Shown here: positions 35,473 to 43,554 of the stretch, piece after piece
Layout of the letters: each line of letters starts with the position of its first letter
How positions within the stretch are numbered: position 1 is the stretch's first letter
Assembly: GCF_003992625.1 (NCBI RefSeq)
Contig: NZ_RZMW01000041.1
Location: 117,276 to 181,275 of the forward strand
DNA: 64,000 nt
Source: Pelagibacterium lentulum
GTDB taxonomy: Bacteria > Pseudomonadota > Alphaproteobacteria > Rhizobiales > Devosiaceae
Reading direction: 5' to 3'
Notes under the pieces: generated by a model
Seen by the model: the letters and a program-made list of their open reading frames with translations, nothing else
Databases searched by the model: none
What the model was told of the DNA's origin: nothing
Program-made: the position numbers and the translations under genes

Positions 35473-36982
35473 GGGCCGGCTCCACATCGTCCCAGTCGCC
35501 CGCCATCATCAACCCCAATTGCCGCGGATCGGCCTTATCGGCATCAACCGGGGGTGACAATCGCCCCCCGGCAATGGCCTGAATGCGGTCGGCCAGCGAT
35601 ATGACTTCATCGAGATCTTCGGAAATCAGCAAAACCGCGGCCCCCGCTTTGCGTGCCTGTAATATTCTTGCGTGAACGGCAGCGATTGCGCCCTCATCGA
35701 GCCCGCGCGTGGGCTGGGCCGCGATCAGGATTTTCGGGTCGTCCATCAGGTTGCGGCCAAGGATCAGCTTTTGCATATTGCCGCCCGAGAGCAGCCTTAT
35801 GCGCTTGTCCGGGTCGCCCCCACGCACGTCGAACCGCTCGACAAGCTGGCTTGAAAAAGTCCGCGCCGCCTGCCGGTCGACAAGCCCGGCCTTGCTGAAC
35901 CGGGATGAAAACACCCTTTCGAGCACGGCATTTTCCCAGATCGTCATATCCCCGATAGCGCCCTCGGCGTTGCGATCTTCGGGGATGCGTCCCACGCCCT
36001 TTTCAATCATCGCGGTGACGCTGGCCCGCGTCACCGGCTCGCCAAAAACCTCAAACGTGCCGTCATCGGGCGCAACAAGACCCGAAACGAGGTGCGCCAG
36101 CGTTGTCTGGCCATTGCCCGACACCCCGATAATGCCCAGCATTTCGCCTGCCCGCAGCTCAAAATCGAGATCGGTCAGTTTGGTGCCTACGCTCACCCCG
36201 CGCGCTGAAAGCACCACCGCGCCCGGTGTCGAGGCTTCGCGCACCGGGCGCGCGACGCGGCGCCCGACCATCAGTTCGGCCAATTCGGCCCGGTCGGTGT
36301 CCTTGGCCTTGCGCTCGGCGACGGCCTTGCCGCCGCGCAGGACGACAACCCGGTCGGCAGCGGCCAGAACTTCATGGAGCTTGTGGGAGATAAAAATCAG
36401 CGAAAGGCCCTTGGCCGCCATTTCACGCAGGGTGGCATAGAGCTTTTCGGCTTCGATATTGGTCAGAACGGCGGTCGGCTCATCCAGAATCAGGATCTGC
36501 GCATCGTTATAAAGCGCCTTTAGGATTTCCACGCGCTGCTGCTCGCCCACCGAAAGGTCGCCCACCCGCGCATCGGGATCGACCTTGAGCCCGAAACGCT
36601 CGGAAATCTCCATCAGCTTTTTCCGTCCGGCGCGCGTATTGGAGCCAAGGCGAAACAGGCGCTCGGTGCCGGTCATCACATTTTCGAGCACGGTCAGATT
36701 GGCCGAAAGCGAGAAGTGTTGATGCACCATGCCCACCCCTGCATTGATTGCGGCGCGGGGTTTGCCCTGCGGCAACTCAACGCCCGCCACCTTCACCACG
36801 CCGCTATCGGGCGTATAGTGCCCGAACAGAATGCTCATCAGGGTGGTCTTGCCCGCACCATTCTCCCCAAGCAATGCAACCACTTCGCCCTTATCGAGCG
36901 AAATGGAAATATCGTCATTGGCCTGGGTATCGCCGAAGCGCTTGGATATGCCGATCAATTCCAGAACTGGCGTTTGGGTCAT
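35462..36982 (-). CDS. BMP-type ABC transporter, ATP-binding protein (second system)
   Basis: A 506-residue protein with two nucleotide-binding domains. The first has Walker A GENGAGKTT near residue 38 and signature LSVGEQQRVEILKAL; the second has GVSGNGQTT near residue 284 and LLSGGNMQKLILGR. The imperfect second Walker A and signature are characteristic of this transporter class. The start overlaps the amidase stop (ATGA). It is the paralogue of the truncated ATPase at the left end of the window, so two complete BMP-type importers are represented. Confidence 0.94.
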   Translation of the reverse strand: MTQTPVLELIGISKRFGDTQANDDISISLDKGEVVALLGENGAGKTTLMSILFGHYTPDSGVVKVAGVELPQGKPRAAINAGVGMVHQHFSLSANLTVLENVMTGTERLFRLGSNTRAGRKKLMEISERFGLKVDPDARVGDLSVGEQQRVEILKALYNDAQILILDEPTAVLTNIEAEKLYATLREMAAKGLSLIFISHKLHEVLAAADRVVVLRGGKAVAERKAKDTDRAELAELMVGRRVARPVREASTPGAVVLSARGVSVGTKLTDLDFELRAGEMLGIIGVSGNGQTTLAHLVSGLVAPDDGTFEVFGEPVTRASVTAMIEKGVGRIPEDRNAEGAIGDMTIWENAVLERVFSSRFSKAGLVDRQAARTFSSQLVERFDVRGGDPDKRIRLLSGGNMQKLILGRNLMDDPKILIAAQPTRGLDEGAIAAVHARILQARKAGAAVLLISEDLDEVISLADRIQAIAGGRLSPPVDADKADPRQLGLMMAGDWDDVEPAHAH

Positions 36983-38415
36983 TGCGGCAATCCTGCAATC
37001 GGAAATGTGTGGCTCCAGCGCCCCTGCGCTTCGAGCTGGCTACCAATGGCGATCAGCAACGCCTCGCACCCCATGGGCGCAAAAATCTGCAGCGGCACCG
37101 GCAAGCCGTCCTCGTCTTGACCAAAAGGCAGGGTCAGCGCCGGTGCGCCCGCCACATTGGCAAGCGTCGCCAGCGGAGCAAATGCACTCATTTTGGCGAT
37201 ATGGCCTTCATAGTCGTCGTGATCGGTGGGGAAGTGGCCCAACAGGGGCGGAGCGGAACTCAGCATCGGTGCAAGGATCAGGTCAAAGCGATCAAAAAGG
37301 CGCCAGAGCGCATGGCTGACGGTCGCGATTTTTTCCATTGCGCGCCACAGCGTTGCCCCCGAAAGTCCGCGCCCATAGGCAATGGCCGCCTTTGTCATGG
37401 GCTCAAGCCGGTTAAGCGCCACGTCGCCTTCAAAAAGGCTGGCGAGATTGGCCGCTATGATCGCCTTAAACGTCATGCTGCTAGCAAGCGCCGCCTCTTC
37501 AATCTCGCCCCAGCCCAGCACCTCGATGCTGTGCCCGCTGTCTTGAAGCGCGCGTGCCGCCTCGGCAATCGTCGCACCGCGCGTATCGTCCAACGCAAAC
37601 GCGTTGCCGAAATCTTCCAGCACGCCGATACGGTATCGGCCTTGATTGGCCTCGGCAAAATGGGGTTCGGGATATGGGCCTTTGGGTTGGCCTGCCAATT
37701 GGTTGAAAGCCACACCCGCATCGCGGATCGAACGCGCAATCACAAATTCGCTGGCGACCCCGCCAAGGTTATTGGCAAAGCCCGGCCCGCCGGGCATGGC
37801 GCCCCGGCTCGGCTTTAGCCCAATCAGCCCGCAACAGGCCGCAGGCACGCGGATCGAGCCGCCCGCATCGGTTGCGTGCGCAATCGCGACAATGCCGCTT
37901 GCCACCGCCGCTGCCGCCCCGCCCGAGGAACCACCGGCAATCCGGTCCGTCGCAAGAGGGTTACGGCATGGCGGCATGCCCAGCGGTTCGGTGGAAAGCG
38001 ACAGCCCGAATTCAGGAGCGCTCGTGCTGCCGAACAGGCAAAACCCCGCTGCACGAAATCGCTCTGCCAAATCCGAATCGGCATCGCTTTTGGTTTTGTC
38101 GCGAAACCGTTCCGATCCAAGCCGCAGGGGTATGCCTTTAAACGGGCCACCGAGATCTTTCGCCAGGGTCGGCAGTCCCGCAAAAGGCCGGGTTCGGAAC
38201 CCTATCGGATCGGCAGCCATCGCCGCGTCCATGGCTTCTGCCTGCGCCAGGCCCAGTTCGGGATCGAACACCGCAAGCGCGCCCAAATGCGTATTGGCCT
38301 CTGCCATTGCGATTGCCGCTTGCATGGCCTTGCGCGCTGAAATACGGCGTGATGCGATGGCGCCGCCAAGCGCCACCGCATCCGCCTTATTGCCATCTTT
38401 ATAATGTGCAGCCAT
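36979..38415 (-). CDS. Amidase (amidase-signature family)
   Basis: A 478-residue hydrolase of the amidase signature family. The Ser-cisSer-Lys triad is visible: lysine in TLAKDLGGPFKG near residue 86, and the two serines in the GGSSGGAAAAVASG signature near residue 157, with DAGGSIRVPAACCGLIGLKPSRG following. The ATG at 38415 is preferred over TTG at 38418. It lies between the binding-protein gene and the ATPase gene of a BMP-type importer, so it may hydrolyse the imported compound or a derivative, for instance an amide or carbamoyl compound from pyrimidine breakdown. The substrate is inference. Confidence 0.88.
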   Translation of the reverse strand: MAAHYKDGNKADAVALGGAIASRRISARKAMQAAIAMAEANTHLGALAVFDPELGLAQAEAMDAAMAADPIGFRTRPFAGLPTLAKDLGGPFKGIPLRLGSERFRDKTKSDADSDLAERFRAAGFCLFGSTSAPEFGLSLSTEPLGMPPCRNPLATDRIAGGSSGGAAAAVASGIVAIAHATDAGGSIRVPAACCGLIGLKPSRGAMPGGPGFANNLGGVASEFVIARSIRDAGVAFNQLAGQPKGPYPEPHFAEANQGRYRIGVLEDFGNAFALDDTRGATIAEAARALQDSGHSIEVLGWGEIEEAALASSMTFKAIIAANLASLFEGDVALNRLEPMTKAAIAYGRGLSGATLWRAMEKIATVSHALWRLFDRFDLILAPMLSSAPPLLGHFPTDHDDYEGHIAKMSAFAPLATLANVAGAPALTLPFGQDEDGLPVPLQIFAPMGCEALLIAIGSQLEAQGRWSHTFPIAGLPQ

Positions 38416-38430
38416 CAAGCCGGAACGGGC

Positions 38431-39426
38431 TTAGCTTGCAACGGGCTCTTCGAGATTGACCGGCACTTCAAAAGCACCGGACAGGATTTCAGCGCGCCGC
38501 GCTTCCATCACTTCTGCCGCCTCGGCGGGTACAAGATCTGCGTCATAAACAATGTCGCTGCCGCCATCGACCATCAGGTTGTCGCCCGTGTAATCGCGCC
38601 CGGTGGGGTTGCCTGCTGCAACATCGGCAATAGCGGCTTCGAGCATGGGCCGGAAGTACCACATGGCATTGGCAAACACCGTGCCGGGATAGCGCGGCGA
38701 GTAATCGATCAGTGAACCGACCGAGAGAATACCACGCTCCTGCGCCGCATCGGCTGTACCGATCCGCTCGCCAAACAAAATGTCGGCGCCGGAATCGATC
38801 TGGGCCAGCCCGGCTTCACGCGCACGCGGGGGATCAAAGAAGGTGCCAATAAACGAAACCAGATGCCTTACCTCCGGGTTGGTTTCGGCAGCGCCCGCCG
38901 CAAACGCATTGATCAAAAGATTGACTTCCGGGATCGGGATCGCCCCGACCGAACCCACAACGCCGGTTTCGCTCATCAGCCCTGCCAGCATACCTGCCAG
39001 ATAGGCGCCTTCATGGTTCCATGTGGCAAACGTGCCGAAATTGTCACCCGAAGGCTCCCCGCTCGACCCCATCAGAAATGCGGTTTCGGGATAGTCCGCC
39101 GCAACTTCGCGCGCTTCGCGCTCTACTGCATAGGATTCACCAACGATCAACTGATGACCCGCATCGGCATATTCGCGCATGGCGCGCGCATAGTCGGTTC
39201 CCGATACGCCTTCGGAGAACACATATTCGATCAGTCCGTCCTCGGCAGCAGCGACGAGCCCGTCATGTAGCACCGAGTTCCACGCGTTTTCCACCGGCGA
39301 GGCGTGAATGCCGGCAACGCGCATCGGGCCTTGCGCGCGTGCCAGCGGCATCAACGCCGTCGATGCACCCAAAGCGAGGCCGGAGGCGAGAACACCGCGG
39401 CGCGTGAATTTGATCTGTGAAGCCAT
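38431..39426 (-). CDS. BMP-family ABC transporter substrate-binding protein
   Basis: A 331-residue binding protein of the BMP/Med (PF02608-type) class. The N-terminus carries a twin-arginine-like signal: TRRGVLASGLALGASTALMPLARAQ, with cleavage after ARA. The mature part shows GIHASPVENAWNSVLHDGL, GTFATWNHEGAYLAGMLAG and DPPRAREAGLAQIDSGADI, typical of proteins binding nucleosides or related bases. It is the first gene after a RutR-like palindrome and promoter. AGGGGA lies just before the ATG. It serves the permeases and ATPase encoded downstream. Confidence 0.9.
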   Translation of the reverse strand: MASQIKFTRRGVLASGLALGASTALMPLARAQGPMRVAGIHASPVENAWNSVLHDGLVAAAEDGLIEYVFSEGVSGTDYARAMREYADAGHQLIVGESYAVEREAREVAADYPETAFLMGSSGEPSGDNFGTFATWNHEGAYLAGMLAGLMSETGVVGSVGAIPIPEVNLLINAFAAGAAETNPEVRHLVSFIGTFFDPPRAREAGLAQIDSGADILFGERIGTADAAQERGILSVGSLIDYSPRYPGTVFANAMWYFRPMLEAAIADVAAGNPTGRDYTGDNLMVDGGSDIVYDADLVPAEAAEVMEARRAEILSGAFEVPVNLEEPVAS

Positions 39427-39450
39427 TTTCCCCTGTTCCCTTGTTTAATT

Positions 39451-39466
39451 TTGACCATATGGTCTA
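39451..39466. promoter_or_regulatory. RutR-like operator upstream of the BMP binding-protein gene
   Basis: The 16-base sequence TTGACCATATGGTCTA matches the palindromic consensus reported for E. coli RutR (TTGACCAnnTGGTCAA) at 13 of 14 defined positions. RutR-type TetR regulators respond to uracil and control pyrimidine degradation and related genes. The site lies 25-40 bases upstream of the binding-protein start codon and just downstream of a possible promoter. No RutR gene is in the window. Confidence 0.65.
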
Positions 39467-39469
39467 AAA

Positions 39470-39501
39470 ATTATCTGACGCCTTGCACAAAACTTTGTCA
39501 A
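39470..39501 (-). promoter_or_regulatory. Possible promoter of the BMP transporter operon
   Basis: On the minus strand TTGACA (39496-39501) matches a -35 perfectly, and GATAAT (39470-39475) is a good -10, but the spacing is 20 bases, longer than the preferred 17. The RutR-like palindrome begins four bases past the -10, a repressor-like position. Confidence 0.4.
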
Positions 39502-39525
39502 GCGCCCGCCCTGTCTAATTGTGCG

Positions 39526-40827
39526 TCACTGATTGTCAATTTGGGCAATAGGTGCATACGAAGCGCCATCCACAATTTCCGGGCGCCCCTCAAGATGCAG
39601 CCGTGCGACGCGCGGCGCCGTGTCGGCAATCACCTTGCCGCGCTTGATGACAAACAGCCGGTTGGCCTTGAGTCTTATGGCCTCTTGCGGGTCGCGTGCC
39701 TGCAGGATGACGAAATCGGCATTGCAGCCCTTCTCCAGCCCATAGCCCTCAAGCCCCAAAATCTTTGCGGAATTGACCGTCACCGCATCAAACAGCGCGC
39801 GCTTGTTTTCAATCGAGCCCATCTGGGTAACATGCAGCGCCATATGCGCCACTTCGAGCATGTCGCCAGAGCCCATCGAATACCAGGGGTCCATCACGCA
39901 ATCATGGCCGAACCCGACCGTGATCCCCGCCGCCATCAATTCGGGCACGCGCGTCATGCCGCGCCGCTTCGGGTATGTGTCGTGCCGACCTTGCAGCATG
40001 ATGTTGATGAGCGGGTTGGGAATGGCGCTGATCTGCGCCTCGGCCATCAGCGGAATGAGTTTGGATACATAGTAATTGTCCATGGAATGCATGGAGGTCA
40101 GGTGCGATCCGGCAACCCGGCCCTGCAAGCCGTGCCGTATGGTTTCGGCAGCCAGTGTTTCGATATGGCGCGAATTTGGATCGTCGGTCTCATCGCAATG
40201 GAAATCGACTGGCAGGCCGCGCTCGGCCGCGATCCGGCACAGCGCCGCGGTCGAGCGCGCGCCATCGTCCATGGTGCGCTCGAAATGGGGAATACCGCCC
40301 ACGACATCGACGCCCATATCCAGCGCCCGCTCCAGCGCCTCGGCAGCGCCCGGCGCGCGGTAATAGCCATCTTGCGGAAAGGCCACCAGTTGCAGGTCGA
40401 TATAGGACGCCACCTTTTCCTTGACCTCCAGCAGCCCTTTAACCGTCACCAGTTCGGGATCGGAAACATCGACATGGCTTCGGATCGCCAGCAGGCCTTG
40501 AGAAACCGCCAGATCGCAATAACGCAGCGCCCGCTCAACCACCGCTTCTGTCGTCAGCGTTGGCCGCAACTCGCCCCACAACGCGATGCCTTCAAGCAAG
40601 GTGCCCGAAACATTCATGCGCGGCAGACCCAGCGAAAGCGTCGCATCCATATGGAAATGCGGATCGACAAAGGGCGGACTTACAAGACACCCGCTCGCAT
40701 CGATTTCCTCTCCCGCCTCAGCTGCAATCGTCGGGGCGATTTCGGCAATCGCGCCCGCGCGCACGCCAATATCGATGCCCATCCTTCCATCGGGAAGGTT
40801 GGCATTGCGGATAATCAGATCGAACAT
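39526..40827 (-). CDS. Cytosine deaminase-like amidohydrolase
   Basis: A 433-residue metal-dependent amidohydrolase of the cytosine deaminase branch. The metal site is visible: HFH in DPHFHMDAT near residue 58, histidine in DFHCDETDDP near residue 207, and aspartate in GFGHDCVMDPW near residue 306. GIALWGELRPTLTTE and HLTSMHSMDNYY are CodA-like. Likely substrates are cytosine, isocytosine or another heterocyclic amine or cyclic amide. It lies directly upstream of the RutR-like site and binding-protein gene on the same strand, with a 99-base gap, so it belongs functionally to that transporter. Confidence 0.85.
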   Translation of the reverse strand: MFDLIIRNANLPDGRMGIDIGVRAGAIAEIAPTIAAEAGEEIDASGCLVSPPFVDPHFHMDATLSLGLPRMNVSGTLLEGIALWGELRPTLTTEAVVERALRYCDLAVSQGLLAIRSHVDVSDPELVTVKGLLEVKEKVASYIDLQLVAFPQDGYYRAPGAAEALERALDMGVDVVGGIPHFERTMDDGARSTAALCRIAAERGLPVDFHCDETDDPNSRHIETLAAETIRHGLQGRVAGSHLTSMHSMDNYYVSKLIPLMAEAQISAIPNPLINIMLQGRHDTYPKRRGMTRVPELMAAGITVGFGHDCVMDPWYSMGSGDMLEVAHMALHVTQMGSIENKRALFDAVTVNSAKILGLEGYGLEKGCNADFVILQARDPQEAIRLKANRLFVIKRGKVIADTAPRVARLHLEGRPEIVDGASYAPIAQIDNQ

Positions 40828-40964
40828 GAGCCCTGCACCGGTACTTGATTTTTGCGGGCACTTTGCGCGCCCGGCCTAAACCAATCAAGAGCAAGCCATG
40901 AAAAAGCTGCGCCTTTTCAGCACTATCGCGCCGCAACGCGACGGCGTGCGCCTAGGGTCAGGAC

Positions 40965-41606
40965 CTAACGCCTTGGCAGCCCGGCGACGAAGTCGCCATA
41001 GTCACCGTTGCGGACCTCATCGAGAAGGTGCGTGAGATCGCCGATAGCGGTTTCGGAGCGGTCGATGCGAATATCGATTGCCGGATAAAGCTGGTCGGTC
41101 ACGACCTTGAGCGCTGCGGAGAACGTACCGCGCTTGTCGCCGCCCGCCTGAAATCCCGATTGCATTGCCGCCATCATACGGTCGGCCAGCGCATCGGCTG
41201 GACGCGCCAGAAAGCCGGCCTCCATTGCCGCCAGAACATTTTCAGCGGTCAGCAGATTACCCGCAATGGCAAAGCCGTCTCCCAGGATCATGCCTGCATT
41301 CGGGCTGAGCGCCTTGCCGGTCCAGCCAGCGCATTGTCCCTCAGTGTCAATAACGATCAATTGCCGCTTTTCGCGCCCCGCATCGGCCTGAGTCAAACTA
41401 TCCACAATGGCTTGCGCTGCCTTGCCTTGCGCCAGCATCGCCAGCCCGTCATAGGCGTAAAATGGGTTGGTATAGCCTTGCGTGGCCAACGCGCCCAACC
41501 CAGCGCGGGCATGAGGAACCAGCGCGCCCACCGCAGGTCCACCGGTTGCCGTTGCCACGCCGAACGCGCCACTAATCTTGTCTCTCGCGATAATCGAATA
41601 GGTCAT
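40965..41606 (-). CDS. DUF1028 family protein (Ntn-hydrolase-like)
   Basis: A 213-residue protein matching the DUF1028 pattern: TYSIIARD at the N-terminus, GVATATGGPAVGALVPHARAGLGALATQGYTNP (read in overlapping pieces, about residues 16-48), and GWTGKALSPNAGMILGDGFAIAGNLL near residue 95. Members are predicted Ntn-hydrolase-fold enzymes of unknown activity, often next to peptide transporters or peptidases. It is divergent from the peptide-type binding-protein gene, and the two share 142 bases holding a pair of palindromic operators, so both are likely controlled by the GntR regulator of the operon. Confidence 0.85.
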   Translation of the reverse strand: MTYSIIARDKISGAFGVATATGGPAVGALVPHARAGLGALATQGYTNPFYAYDGLAMLAQGKAAQAIVDSLTQADAGREKRQLIVIDTEGQCAGWTGKALSPNAGMILGDGFAIAGNLLTAENVLAAMEAGFLARPADALADRMMAAMQSGFQAGGDKRGTFSAALKVVTDQLYPAIDIRIDRSETAIGDLTHLLDEVRNGDYGDFVAGLPRR

Positions 41607-41638
41607 ATGCGGTGGTTGGCTCCTCGTTCTTGCGTGCT

Positions 41639-41654
41639 ATTTATACTAATAAAT
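41639..41654. promoter_or_regulatory. Palindromic operator, copy 1 (candidate GntR site)
   Basis: ATTTATACTAATAAAT, a perfect inverted repeat of ATTTAT with a four-base centre. It lies 33-48 bases upstream of the DUF1028 start, in the divergent promoter region. The same architecture recurs 30 bases away. Confidence 0.6.
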
Positions 41655-41668
41655 ATGTTGCGCTGTCT

Positions 41669-41684
41669 ATTTATGCTGATAAAT
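41669..41684. promoter_or_regulatory. Palindromic operator, copy 2 (candidate GntR site)
   Basis: ATTTATGCTGATAAAT, the second perfect ATTTAT-n4-ATAAAT repeat, centre-to-centre 30 bases from copy 1, i.e. about three helical turns. The two copies share CTATTTATnCTnATAAAT over 18 positions. It lies 65-80 bases before the binding-protein start codon. The FadR-subfamily GntR regulator encoded in the same operon is the best candidate to bind. Confidence 0.6.
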
Positions 41685-41748
41685 TAAATTCAGGATTGCT
41701 GCCCCTGCACGCAACTTGGGGGGGGCACGTCTGTCAAAGGAGGTTGTT

Positions 41749-43302
41749 ATGAAAACTCTGCTACGAGGGGTAGCACTCGCAGTTCTGTTGGCGGCATCGC
41801 CGGCCGTCGCCCAGACCCCACCCAATGTTCTTGTCGTTGGCCAGATTGCCGAACCGCAATCGCTCGATCCGCATGTAGTCACTGCCGCAAATGATTTCCG
41901 TATTCTGATCAATGTATTTGAAGGGCTCGTCCGCTTTGCCGAAGGCACGCTCGAAGTCGAGCCTGCGCTGGCGACAGACTGGACCATTTCTGAGGACGGG
42001 CTGGTTTATACGTTCAATCTGCGTGACGATGTGACCTTCCATGATGGCACCCCGTTCAACGCAGAAGCGGTCAAGTTCACCTTCGATCGCATGCTCGATG
42101 AAGATCATCCCTATTACGACACCGGTCCGTTCCCGCTGTCGTTCTTTTTCGCCGATATTGCTGAAACCACCGTTGTTGACGAATTCACCGTCGAATTCAC
42201 GCTCAGCCAGCCTTTCGCGCCCTTTATGAGCAATCTTGCGGGCACGTCGGGCGTTATCGTTTCGCCCGCAGCCGTTGCCGAACATGGCGAGGATTTCGGG
42301 CGTAACCCGGTTGGAACCGGCCCTTTCCGGTTTGAGGAATGGGCGTCCAACACCCGCGTTGTCGTCTCACGCAATGACGATTACTGGGGCGAACCCGCTG
42401 GCGTTGAAGCGGTTGTCTTCCGCCCTGTCACGGACGCCAATACCCGCGTTGCCGAAATGCTTTCAGGTGGCATCGACGTGATGGTCGAGGTTCCGCCCGA
42501 CAATGTCGCCATGTTTAGCGACGATCCCGGCTTTACCGTGCATGACGCGGTTGGCCCGCATGTCTGGTACGTGATGCTCAACATGCTCGAAGGTCCGTTC
42601 ACCGATGTGCGTGTGCGCCAGGCTGCCAATTACGCGGTCAACAAGGAAAGCCTTGTCAACGATGTTCTTCAAGGCACTGCCGATGTCTCGGCCGGCCCGA
42701 TCCCGCCCGCGTTCAACTGGGCCTATAACGAAAACGTTGCGCCCTATCCTTACGATCCCGATCGTGCGCGCGAGCTTCTCCAAGAAGCTGGCATCGACGA
42801 TTTGAGCGTCACCTTCTATGTCACCGAAGGCGGCTCGGGCATGCTCGATCCCATTCCGATGGGCACGGCCATTCAGGCCGATCTTGCCGCCGTTGGCTTT
42901 GACGTTTCCATCGAAACCTACGAGTGGAACACTTTCCTTGCCAATGTGAATCCCGGTCTGGAAGGCAAGGCCGACATGGCCCAGATGGCATGGATGACAT
43001 CGGACCCCGATACCCTGCCTTTCCTCACCCTGCGCACCGCAGCATGGCCCGACGCGGGAGGGTTCAATTCGAGCTATTACTCAAATATCGATGTTGACGA
43101 AATGCTCGATCAGGCCCGTATGGATACCGACCCTGAAACGCGCGCCGCTTTGTATCGCGACGTCCAGCAGGTCGTCCATGACGATGCGCCCTGGATTTTT
43201 GTCGCCAACTGGAAGCAGAACGCAGTCACGACATCCAATGTCGAAGGCTTCGCCCTGCAGCCGGACTTCAATCTGGTGCTCAAGGGCGTGACGAAGAACT
43301 GA
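41749..43302 (+). CDS. Peptide-type ABC transporter substrate-binding protein (system 1)
   Basis: A family 5 (DppA/OppA-like) binding protein of 517 residues from the ATG at 41749, which follows AAAGGAGG by six bases; a GTG-type frame extension upstream is not used. MKTLLRGVALAVLLAASPAVAQ is a Sec signal peptide. The mature part has AEPQSLDPHVVTAANDFRI, the family signature FNLRDDVTFHDGTPFNAEAVKFTFDRM, and the usual C-terminal VHDDAPWIFVANW. Ligands in this family are peptides, opines, nickel chelates or oligosaccharides; the peptidase encoded downstream favours peptide-like cargo. Confidence 0.9.
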   Translation: MKTLLRGVALAVLLAASPAVAQTPPNVLVVGQIAEPQSLDPHVVTAANDFRILINVFEGLVRFAEGTLEVEPALATDWTISEDGLVYTFNLRDDVTFHDGTPFNAEAVKFTFDRMLDEDHPYYDTGPFPLSFFFADIAETTVVDEFTVEFTLSQPFAPFMSNLAGTSGVIVSPAAVAEHGEDFGRNPVGTGPFRFEEWASNTRVVVSRNDDYWGEPAGVEAVVFRPVTDANTRVAEMLSGGIDVMVEVPPDNVAMFSDDPGFTVHDAVGPHVWYVMLNMLEGPFTDVRVRQAANYAVNKESLVNDVLQGTADVSAGPIPPAFNWAYNENVAPYPYDPDRARELLQEAGIDDLSVTFYVTEGGSGMLDPIPMGTAIQADLAAVGFDVSIETYEWNTFLANVNPGLEGKADMAQMAWMTSDPDTLPFLTLRTAAWPDAGGFNSSYYSNIDVDEMLDQARMDTDPETRAALYRDVQQVVHDDAPWIFVANWKQNAVTTSNVEGFALQPDFNLVLKGVTKN

Positions 43303-43325
43303 GGTCGATTGCTGTTGGTTTTCAC

Positions 43326-43440
43326 CCCTCCCTCACCCAGAGGAGAGGGGGAACACAGCGGCAAAGATCTGGCACTGTTCCCCTTCTCCCCTTGAGGGAG
43401 AAGGTGGATCGGTCCGCAGGACCGAGACGGATGAGGGGTC
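43326..43440. repeat. Intergenic inverted repeat element between binding-protein and permease genes
   Basis: A stretch rich in GAGGG/CCCTC with nested symmetry: GGGGAACA (from about 43347) pairs with TGTTCCCC (43376-43383), and CGGTCC-gca-GGACCG forms a small hairpin (43410-43424); the outer ends CCTCCCTCACCC and ATGAGGGG are partly complementary. It resembles abundant intergenic palindromic repeats of Hyphomicrobiales. It lies downstream of the binding-protein stop and may stabilise or partly terminate its transcript. Confidence 0.6.
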
Positions 43441-43499
43441 TGCGGCACAGAACGCAGGCGCTTGTGTGTGCGGTAGAGAGACAGCACCAACGCCAAATG

Positions 43500-43531
43500 T
43501 CATTCCGGGGTTCATCCCCGGAATCCAGAAG
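43500..43531. repeat. CATTCCGG...CCGGAATCCAGA palindromic repeat, copy A
   Basis: ATTCCGGGG and CCCCGGAAT arms with a five-base loop TTCAT (43502-43524), followed by CCAGAAGGC. Related copies with the same outer sequence occur at 54211-54243 and 61665-61783. It lies 24 bases before the permease start, so an RNA hairpin would sit just upstream of the ribosome binding site GGAGG. Confidence 0.65.
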
Positions 43532-43554
43532 GCAGGGCGGCGCAGGAGGACATA

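Noticed and set aside
39451-40848. 465-residue plus-strand open frame
   Set aside because: It is fully antisense to the amidohydrolase gene, which has intact metal-binding motifs. The plus-strand frame shows no domain-like pattern.
43326-43531. Insertion sequence or transposon remnant between the binding-protein and permease genes
   Set aside because: Only short palindromes without transposase remnants or target duplications are visible; recorded as intergenic repeats instead.
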